NCBI GenBank assembly: GCA_019749945.1
Contig: JAIEPF010000020.1
Location: 1-64,000 of the forward strand
DNA length: 64,000 nucleotides
From: Burkholderiales bacterium
Lineage (GTDB): Bacteria > Pseudomonadota > Gammaproteobacteria > Burkholderiales > SG8-41
Direction: 5' to 3'
Shown: positions 39,196 through 46,135 of the stretch, piece by piece
Layout: the number at the start of each line of letters is the position of its first letter
Numbering within the stretch: position 1 is the stretch's first letter
Notes under the pieces: generated by a model
What the model was told of the DNA's origin: nothing
What the model saw: only the letters and a program-made list of their open reading frames with translations
Databases searched by the model: none
Made by a program: the position numbers and the translations under genes

Positions 39196-40749
39196 ATGAC
39201 TGAACTGAGACAGCCCGCACAGACAAACACCGGCGCCGGCGGCAGCGCGGGGGGCGGCAGCTTCCTGGCCGGATTTCGCAGCAACATCACCGCCACGGGC
39301 TTGAGTCCGCGCAAAACCACGATCGGTTTCGTACTCGCCTGGGTCCTGTTCTTCTACATCCTCTACTGGATGCCGCAGCCGGCGGGTCTGTCGCTGTCGG
39401 GCAAGGCGACCCTGGCGGCCATGGTATGGGCCTGCACCATGTGGGTTTTCGAAGCCATGCCGGTCGGTATCTCCGGATTGATGATCCCGATGCCGCTGGT
39501 CATGACCGACGCCATCAAACCGTTTCCCAAGGCAGCCGACGGCTTTACCACCCCGGTCGTGTTCCTGTGCCTTGCGGCATTCCTGTTCGCCGCGATCATG
39601 CAGGCCGCCGGACTCGACCGGCGCATTGCCCTGTCGCTGCTCAAGTGGATGAAGGTGAAGACGGTGAACGGCGTGATCTGGGCCATGTTCGTGGTCAACA
39701 TCGTGCTCTCCTTCATCATTCCGGCCGCCAACGCCCGCGCCGCCACCCTGCTGCCGGTGATCAACGGCATCACCAATTTTTTCGGCGACACCGAGGCTGA
39801 ACGCAACGGCAAAAAAGCCATCGTCATCCAGACGCTGGTGTACGGTTCGATGATCAGCGGCATGTGCATACTCACCGCGCACCTGCCCAACCTGGTCATC
39901 GTCGGCCTGTTCGAGAAACAATTGGGACTCAAGCTCTCGTACGTGGACTGGTTCATCATGCAATGGCCCTACCTCGGCATGTTTGTGCTGACCCAGTGGT
40001 GGGTGCAGTACTACTTCAAGACCCGCGCCGTGAGCATGGCCGGCGGTTATCAGGCCGTCGAAAAACAGCATCAGGAACTGCCGCGCACATCACAAAGCGA
40101 ATGGCTGATCCTCGCCGCGTTCGCGCTGGTGGCCATCGCCTGGATGACGGAAACCTTCCACAAGGTCGCCGCCCACAACGTCGCGCTGATCGGGCTGGCT
40201 GTGCTGTTCATTCCCGGGGTACTCGGGTTCAAATGGAAGGAACTGCAGGATCGCACCATCTGGGGCACCTTGCTGCTGCTTGCCGGTGCCCTGTCGCTGT
40301 CTTCGGCGATGTCGGGCTCCGGACTCGCCAAGTGGCTCGCCGACGTGCTGCATCCGGTAAGCGCAGGGCAGTCGTGGTGGATGATCCTGCTGGTGTTCAT
40401 GGTCGGCACCCACATCATGCGGCTCGGCATGCTGTCCAACGTCGCGGCCATCACCATGATCGCGCCGATTCTGCTCGCCCTCGCGCCCAAGCTCGGGCTG
40501 CACCCGGTCGCATTCACGATGCTGGTCGCCGATACCGACACCTTCGCCTATCTGCTGCCGACGCAGATCACCGCTGCGGTGATCGCCTACTCCAGCGGCA
40601 CCTTCACCATGACCGATTATTTCAAGGTGGGCTGGGTTTCGGTGCTGATCGCCATTGCCTACGGCATTCTGGTGATGGCTCCGTGGTACGCGTTTCTGGG
40701 CGTGCCGCTGTGGGATCCGGCCGCGCCCTGGCCGTTTGGCAAAGTTTGA
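39196..40749 (+). CDS. DASS-family sodium/anion transporter
   Basis: A 517-residue inner-membrane carrier of the divalent-anion:sodium symporter (CitT/SLC13) family. I start at ATG 39196 with GGGAGA upstream. About 12 hydrophobic segments are visible. Conserved points include FIIPAANARAATLLPVI in the first half, and LSSAMSGSGLAKWLADVL and HIMRLGMLSNVAAITMIAPI in the second. Substrates of the family are sulfate or di- and tricarboxylates. The DUF3604/PHP-like gene lies 33 bases downstream and is probably cotranscribed. Confidence 0.88.
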   Translation: MTELRQPAQTNTGAGGSAGGGSFLAGFRSNITATGLSPRKTTIGFVLAWVLFFYILYWMPQPAGLSLSGKATLAAMVWACTMWVFEAMPVGISGLMIPMPLVMTDAIKPFPKAADGFTTPVVFLCLAAFLFAAIMQAAGLDRRIALSLLKWMKVKTVNGVIWAMFVVNIVLSFIIPAANARAATLLPVINGITNFFGDTEAERNGKKAIVIQTLVYGSMISGMCILTAHLPNLVIVGLFEKQLGLKLSYVDWFIMQWPYLGMFVLTQWWVQYYFKTRAVSMAGGYQAVEKQHQELPRTSQSEWLILAAFALVAIAWMTETFHKVAAHNVALIGLAVLFIPGVLGFKWKELQDRTIWGTLLLLAGALSLSSAMSGSGLAKWLADVLHPVSAGQSWWMILLVFMVGTHIMRLGMLSNVAAITMIAPILLALAPKLGLHPVAFTMLVADTDTFAYLLPTQITAAVIAYSSGTFTMTDYFKVGWVSVLIAIAYGILVMAPWYAFLGVPLWDPAAPWPFGKV

Positions 40750-40762
40750 TAATTTATTAATT

Positions 40763-40778
40763 AAAATCAAGGACTTAT
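40763..40778 (+). repeat. AT-rich interspersed word, copy 4
   Basis: AAAATCAAGGACTTAT, two bases different from the exact 16-mer, between the transporter stop and the start of the next gene, four bases before its ATG. Confidence 0.55.
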
Positions 40779-40782
40779 TTAA

Positions 40783-43209
40783 ATGAGCTCGCAAAAATCC
40801 CTCTCCACAAAAAACGTCAAGCCAAAGTACAGCGAGAAGGACTTGCGCAAAAAACTCGGCGCGTACCACGCCCCCGAGGGCCTCTATGAAAAAACCAAAG
40901 CGATGTCCTTTCTGGGCAACGTCACCTGCAATGTGTCGGAACTGGTAGCGGGCTGCTGGACTGAAATCGTGCTTGACTACACGATCGGCGCCTCCGGCAT
41001 GGCGGACGGCGCCTGGTTCAAGGCCACCTTCAAGTTTTATTCCGATTGGGCACTGTTCCAGACCACCGACCCTGTCGCGCCCAACTATGTTTCGGCGGAA
41101 TACCAGGCGGGGCCGCTGGTACCGGGACAAAGCCCGGCAACCGTGCAATCACTGAAAGTCCGCTTCGACCAGAAAGGCCACGAGCGACCATTCCAGAAAG
41201 CCATCATCGTTGACACCGTGGACGGCTACCTCAAGGCCGGCGATCACATCATCGTCCGCCTCGGTGACCGCCGTTTCGGCGGTCCCGGCACCCGCGTCCA
41301 GACTTTTGTCGAAGAAGGATTCCGCTTCCGCTGTTACGTTGATCCTCTCGGCACTTCGCGGTTCGCCGCCGTGCCCGGCGACATCAAGTTCGACATCGTT
41401 TCCGGAGCCCCTTCGCATCTGGTTGCAACCGGCTCCCGCCTGGTGCGCAAGGATGAACGCTTTGTGCTGCGCGTACGCGCCGAGGACGAGTGGGGAAACA
41501 CCTGCTGGAACCGCAGTGAAAAACTTGCCATCCGCGCCACCCGCGAGGGCCGGGAAGTCTATTCGAAAACCGTTTCACCTTCCTCCAAGGGCTGGTGCGT
41601 GGCCGAGATCACGGACCTCCCGACCGACAAGCCCGGCGAACTTGCCGTCGCGGCCCGCCTCGAAGGGCATCCGAATGTCGACGAGCACCTCTTCTACGTC
41701 AATGTCGACGAGAAATTGCAGGTTTCACGCGTCTACTATTGCGGCCTGCACGTGCACTCGGACGACACCATCGGCACCAACAGCACGACCTACAACCTGA
41801 ACTACGGCCGCGATGTCTCGGGGCTTGACGTGCTCGCGTTCTCGCACAACGATTTCAACATCACCACCGATCGCTGGAACCGCACCGTCGAACTGATCGA
41901 CGCAATCAACGAAGACGACCGCTACGTGGCCTATCCGGGTACGGAGTGGTGCGGCAGTTCCTGCGCGGGTGGCGACCACAACGTCGTGTTCCTGCACGGC
42001 CAGAAACCGGAGTTCCCCTACCTGAAAGACGGCACCCACGTGCGTTCTTTCGAATGGAATGAGGACATGACCGGAAAGGACGGCGTGGAACCCGGAGCCT
42101 GGCCGCTTGAAGAGCTGTGGCTCGCCTATAACCATGATCCTGAGGGCCACCTGCTGATCCCGCATGTCGGCGGCCGGCGTTGCATCATGGACTGGCACTA
42201 CCCCACGCTCGAACGGCTCGTGGAGATCGGCTCGGCCTGGGGCCACTTCGGCTGGTTGTACGAGGAAGTCATCCGCCGCGGCTACAAGCTCGGTGCCTCC
42301 GCCGCCGGCGACGAGCATCGCGGCCGCTGCGGCGGCGGTGTGCCGGGCACTGCCGTGTTCGGCACCAAAGGCTGCGTCACCGGATTGCTTGCTCCAAAGC
42401 TGACGCGAAAGGCCGTCGGCGAAGCCCTGCGTGCGCGTCACACCTGGGCTACCACCGGGGAGCGCACCGTCGGCCTGACCCAATGCGGAAAACACATACA
42501 GGGTGACGAATTTGATCACAAGGGGGCGGCGAAGATCGATTACCGTTTCCTCGGCTACGCCGGCTGGGATGAAATCGCGGCCTACGACCACAGCGGCCGC
42601 ATCTGGCATCGCGACCTGCAGAAGGAAGCCGGATACTCGGAGCGAAAAATCCGCATTCGTTGGGGCGGCGCGCGCATCAAGGATCGATATCGCTGGGCAG
42701 CCTGGAACGGCAAGGTAACCGTCAGCAACGGAGTCATCAACTCTTTCGTCGGTCGCGGCTTTGAACACAAGGAGGAAACCTGCTGGCGCACCGGCGCCAC
42801 CGAGATCGGCTTTCGCGCCGACACCTACGGAGATGCCGAGTGCATTGACATCGATGTCAGCAACCTCGCCAATGCCCGCATCCGCATCTCCGGCACCATC
42901 GACGGCTACGTCAAGGTCGGCAATCCGCTGGACGGCAATCCCTGGCCCCACTGCCCTTCATTCGACTGGGAAATCAGCGGCGCGGAACTGCTCGCGAGCG
43001 ACGGTCGCATCCGCAAGGAACTGGGCGGCACCGAGGTCTTCCTTGCCATCGAGCGGCTGTCCGACGCACCCATGCCGCGGGAAGTCACCGGCACGCTGAA
43101 AGTGGAGCCTGACAACGGCCCGCAGGGTTTCAGGCCGGTCTTTTTCTTTGCACGCCAGATTGATGACGCCAAGGTCTGGACCTCGGCGATGTTCATCAAC
43201 TTCAAGTAG
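40783..43209 (+). CDS. DUF3604/PHP-like metal-dependent protein
   Basis: An 808-residue protein without a signal peptide. The N-terminal 320 residues look like beta-sandwich modules. A PHP-type centre begins near residue 322 with YYCGLHVHSDDT, then LDVLAFSHNDFN, PGTEWCGSS, NVVFLH, and HVGGRRCIMDWH with SAAGDEHRG. These are the repeated His/Asp/Glu ligands of DUF3604 and PHP hydrolases. The last 250 residues are again beta-rich. Substrate is unknown. The link to a DASS transporter suggests it acts on an imported anionic compound. Confidence 0.7.
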   Translation: MSSQKSLSTKNVKPKYSEKDLRKKLGAYHAPEGLYEKTKAMSFLGNVTCNVSELVAGCWTEIVLDYTIGASGMADGAWFKATFKFYSDWALFQTTDPVAPNYVSAEYQAGPLVPGQSPATVQSLKVRFDQKGHERPFQKAIIVDTVDGYLKAGDHIIVRLGDRRFGGPGTRVQTFVEEGFRFRCYVDPLGTSRFAAVPGDIKFDIVSGAPSHLVATGSRLVRKDERFVLRVRAEDEWGNTCWNRSEKLAIRATREGREVYSKTVSPSSKGWCVAEITDLPTDKPGELAVAARLEGHPNVDEHLFYVNVDEKLQVSRVYYCGLHVHSDDTIGTNSTTYNLNYGRDVSGLDVLAFSHNDFNITTDRWNRTVELIDAINEDDRYVAYPGTEWCGSSCAGGDHNVVFLHGQKPEFPYLKDGTHVRSFEWNEDMTGKDGVEPGAWPLEELWLAYNHDPEGHLLIPHVGGRRCIMDWHYPTLERLVEIGSAWGHFGWLYEEVIRRGYKLGASAAGDEHRGRCGGGVPGTAVFGTKGCVTGLLAPKLTRKAVGEALRARHTWATTGERTVGLTQCGKHIQGDEFDHKGAAKIDYRFLGYAGWDEIAAYDHSGRIWHRDLQKEAGYSERKIRIRWGGARIKDRYRWAAWNGKVTVSNGVINSFVGRGFEHKEETCWRTGATEIGFRADTYGDAECIDIDVSNLANARIRISGTIDGYVKVGNPLDGNPWPHCPSFDWEISGAELLASDGRIRKELGGTEVFLAIERLSDAPMPREVTGTLKVEPDNGPQGFRPVFFFARQIDDAKVWTSAMFINFK

Positions 43210-43218
43210 CCGGCAAAC

Positions 43219-44106
43219 CTAATCTTCTACCGGCACCAGGCCATGGTGCCGGTAGATGGCGGCGACCCGTTTGCCCGTCATGAATTCGAGCAGACGCGCG
43301 CCCCAGGCGCCTCCGTCGCCGACGAGACCGATGTGCACGCGGCTGCGCTCCTGTCCGGGATCGTTCTCGCCCTCGGGAGTCAGCGGCATCAGCTCGAATA
43401 TTCCGGGAAAGATGCGCGTGTAACGCAGCGCCAGATGGTAAAAAACCACGGCCGCATCCGCCCGCCCGTCGGCAACCGCCTGCGGCGCCTCGCGGTGATG
43501 AATGCTCTCGCCATGAACCACACGCGGGTGCGGTTTGGCGTCGAGAAAATCGGCGGTCAGTCCCAGCCGCTGCGCCATCGCCCGCAAAGTGGCGGCATAA
43601 GTTGCGTAACTGACCGTCTCGGTCAGCGGATTGGACAAAAAGACCTTCACGTCCTCACGCATGAGATCGGCGATGCCGTGAATGCCCCGGGGATTGCCCT
43701 TGCGCACGATCAGCGTGTTGCCGCGGCTGCCGGCGAGCGGCAGATGCGCCTTCATCAACCCGCGCTGCACAAGTGCGTCGAGCACGCGGGGCGGGCTGAT
43801 GAATACATGCGGCCTCGCCGTCACCGTCAGATTGCCCATGGTGATGCCGCCCTCATGCAAGGCCTCGACCACCACGCGCGGCGGTGTTGTCGCGTAAAAA
43901 ATATCAATCACATCGGGATGATCCGCGAGGAATGCCTGCAGCGCAGGCTCCAGCGCCATGTGATGATTGCCGTCGGAGAATACGACCAGCTTTGCCGCCT
44001 GCGGATCGCCATGCAGATCCAGGCAGATATTGGAGAGGGATTGCACGAACGGCGCCCGCAACCCGGCGGGATGCGCACGTTCGCCGGGCCAGTCAAGAAC
44101 CGTCAC
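43219..44106 (-). CDS. Leaderless substrate-binding-domain protein
   Basis: A 295-residue protein with the fold pattern of a type II periplasmic binding protein (ModA-like), for example FSDGNHHMALEPALQAFLADHPDVIDIFYATTPPRVV-type strands and SRGNTLIVRKGNP. I start at GTG 44106, which has a strong GGAGGAG. No signal peptide is visible, so it is probably cytoplasmic, unlike transport receptors. It lies 74 bases downstream of the membrane-anchor gene of the molybdoenzyme operon. A role in metal or cofactor supply or sensing is possible but unproven. Confidence 0.6.
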   Translation of the reverse strand: MTVLDWPGERAHPAGLRAPFVQSLSNICLDLHGDPQAAKLVVFSDGNHHMALEPALQAFLADHPDVIDIFYATTPPRVVVEALHEGGITMGNLTVTARPHVFISPPRVLDALVQRGLMKAHLPLAGSRGNTLIVRKGNPRGIHGIADLMREDVKVFLSNPLTETVSYATYAATLRAMAQRLGLTADFLDAKPHPRVVHGESIHHREAPQAVADGRADAAVVFYHLALRYTRIFPGIFELMPLTPEGENDPGQERSRVHIGLVGDGGAWGARLLEFMTGKRVAAIYRHHGLVPVED

Positions 44107-44180
44107 GACGAATCTCCTCCAGCGGTGATGGATCGGACCGTGCAGCCACTCCAAAAGCATCCGTCATACGGACGAATGCC

Positions 44181-45119
44181 TCAGGAGACCGCCTGATAAT
44201 AAAGGTTTTGCGGATGGTTGGCCTGGGCAAAAAAGAACCAGCGCTCGGCCACCAGCCCGCAGAACTGCACGGCGCAGGCCGCCACCAGCAGCGCCGGCGC
44301 CCCCGCTTGCAGCCCCGCCGACGCCAGTGCCGCCGGGATCACGAACGCTCCGGCGATGAACAGCCATTTCACCGCGCGCAAGGTGCCCGGCGTACGACCG
44401 TGAAAAAATTCGCGGGTATTGAACGAACCGCCCATGAAACCCTGCGCCTTCTGCACGATGCGCGGGTGCTTGATGCCGATCGCCGTCTGCAGGTTGGAGC
44501 GCGGTTTGAGGCGCGCATTGCGCCACAGCGATGCGATGCGCGACACCATGCCCGCCACCGTCAGCAGCACCGCCCAAAGGCCGACGACGAAGGCGTTCGG
44601 CTCGCCGCGCAGCGCCGCCAGCGCCGCGGCCAGCATCACCCCGGAGGCGCAGCCGAGCAGCACGAAATTGATCAGCGTCAGCGGCGTTGCCCACTCCTGC
44701 AGGAACTTGATGCAGGCATAGATCATCGCTGTGCACAGGAACAGGAGCAGGCACACCGCGGCGCCGATCACGCCGATCAGCAGCGTGCCGGGCCAGCCCT
44801 GCCAGTGCGCCCAGCCGTAGGCGGCGACCGCCGCCATGAACGCCGGCAGCACGATGACTTCGCGCGACAGCCAGGACGTGCGCCACATCGCCGCTGAACG
44901 CCAGGCGCGCTCGGGATGGCCGAGATGAAAAAAAGACGCCAGCAGCCCCGTCGCCAGCAGCACCACGGCAATCGCGCTGCCGAGCGGATAAAAGCCGGTC
45001 GAGGGCGCCGGCAGCAGGCCTGTGGCGACACGGACCTCGATCACGAACAGGGCGAGGAACAGCCCCTGCCCGGCTCCGAGCAAAGTGGTCAGGAATATGA
45101 CCGAAAAAGCGGGATTCAT
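44181..45119 (-). CDS. Molybdoenzyme membrane anchor subunit (DmsC/SoeC-like)
   Basis: A 312-residue integral membrane protein of the DMSO-reductase anchor family with about eight transmembrane segments. I start at ATG 45119 (MNPAFSVIFLTTLLGAGQG). Family points include FHLGHPERAWRSAAMWRTSWLSRE and the end RWFFFAQANHPQNLYYQAVS. It would pass electrons between quinone and the iron-sulfur subunit. It is the third gene of the A-B-C operon. A tail relic of a related gene lies at 38131-38205. Confidence 0.88.
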   Translation of the reverse strand: MNPAFSVIFLTTLLGAGQGLFLALFVIEVRVATGLLPAPSTGFYPLGSAIAVVLLATGLLASFFHLGHPERAWRSAAMWRTSWLSREVIVLPAFMAAVAAYGWAHWQGWPGTLLIGVIGAAVCLLLFLCTAMIYACIKFLQEWATPLTLINFVLLGCASGVMLAAALAALRGEPNAFVVGLWAVLLTVAGMVSRIASLWRNARLKPRSNLQTAIGIKHPRIVQKAQGFMGGSFNTREFFHGRTPGTLRAVKWLFIAGAFVIPAALASAGLQAGAPALLVAACAVQFCGLVAERWFFFAQANHPQNLYYQAVS

Positions 45120-45243
45120 GAAAAGACAGTACTGGATGAAAAGACCGTGCCGCGCGATGGGTGATGCGTGCCGGGCGGGCGGCAAGAACACCCGGCCGCG
45201 GCACTTGCGGGCCGCGACATGGATGGTTTTGTCATCGCCGCCG

Positions 45244-45975
45244 CTACCATGACGTCACGTCGTCCAGCGACGGATCCTTGGCGCCGGGCTTGGGCAGGCG
45301 GCCGTCGATCTTCAGCGGGTTGTCGGCCCGTTCGAGTTCGTCCTCATGGATGCGCATCTCGGTCTTGCGCCGCGGCAGATAGTGATTCGCCGGCTGCGTG
45401 CCCCATTCCGGCATCAGCGCATAACCCGCGCTCTCGCGGATCGCCTTTGACACAATCGACTCCTCGTCGTGGATGTCGCCGTAGAGACGCGCGCTGGTCG
45501 GACAGGCCAGCACGCAGGCCGGCTTGCGCTCCGACTCCGGCAGTTTCGCGTCGTAAATGCGGTCCACACACAGCGTGCACTTTTTCATCACCTTCTGATG
45601 TTCGTCGAGCTCCCGCACCCCGTACGGGCAGGCCCAAGAACAGTATTTGCAGCCGATGCACTTGTCATAGTCGACCAGAACGATTCCGTCTTCGGGCCGC
45701 TTGTAGCTGGCGCCCGTCGGACATACCGGCACGCAGGGCGGATCCTCGCAATGCAGGCAGGACTTGGGGAAATGCACGGTCTGCGTATTCGGGAATTCAC
45801 CGACCTCGAAGGTCTGCACGCGGTTGAAAAACGTGCCCGTGGGATCGCGGTCGTACGGGTTGTCGTCCGACATGAAGCCGGCTTCACCGGAAGTGTTCCA
45901 CTCCTTGCAACTGGTGACACAGGCGTGGCAGCCCACGCAGACATTGAGGTCGATCACCAACGCGAGCTGGGTCAT
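45244..45975 (-). CDS. Molybdoenzyme iron-sulfur subunit (DmsB/SoeB-like)
   Basis: A 243-residue ferredoxin-type electron-transfer subunit. Four cysteine clusters for [4Fe-4S] centres are seen: CVGCHACVTSC, CLHCEDPPCVPVC, CIGCKYCSWAC, and CTLC with CVLAC. There is no Tat signal, so it faces the cytoplasm like SoeB of Allochromatium. It lies between the catalytic and anchor genes and carries electrons between them. Confidence 0.9.
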   Translation of the reverse strand: MTQLALVIDLNVCVGCHACVTSCKEWNTSGEAGFMSDDNPYDRDPTGTFFNRVQTFEVGEFPNTQTVHFPKSCLHCEDPPCVPVCPTGASYKRPEDGIVLVDYDKCIGCKYCSWACPYGVRELDEHQKVMKKCTLCVDRIYDAKLPESERKPACVLACPTSARLYGDIHDEESIVSKAIRESAGYALMPEWGTQPANHYLPRRKTEMRIHEDELERADNPLKIDGRLPKPGAKDPSLDDVTSW

Positions 45976-46030
45976 AGCAAGCCCTCCTGCTGACTCCCGG
46001 GGATTTTCATAACGGGTGACAAACCAATTC

Positions 46031-46112
46031 CGTTCGCCCTGAGCTTGTCGAAGGGCGGCAGGGCTTCGACAGAGCCTGTCCTGAGCCCGTCGAAGGGCTC
46101 AGCCCGAACGGT
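46031..46112. repeat. REP-like palindromic repeat pair
   Basis: Two copies of a TTCGCCCTGAG...TCGAAGG-type element face each other (ends CCGTTCGCCCTGAG and CTCAGCCCGAACGG, one mismatch when paired). It fills the gap between the molybdoenzyme A and B genes. This word is a familiar interspersed repeat in many proteobacteria. A third copy lies at 53758-53785. Confidence 0.8.
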
Positions 46113-46135
46113 GTGGTGTGCTTTATATGATTGGG

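Noticed and set aside
44164..45204. Alternative minus-strand frame over the membrane-anchor gene
   Set aside because: The frame is rich in Gly/Arg and lacks membrane segments. The frame at 44181-45119 has the DmsC pattern.
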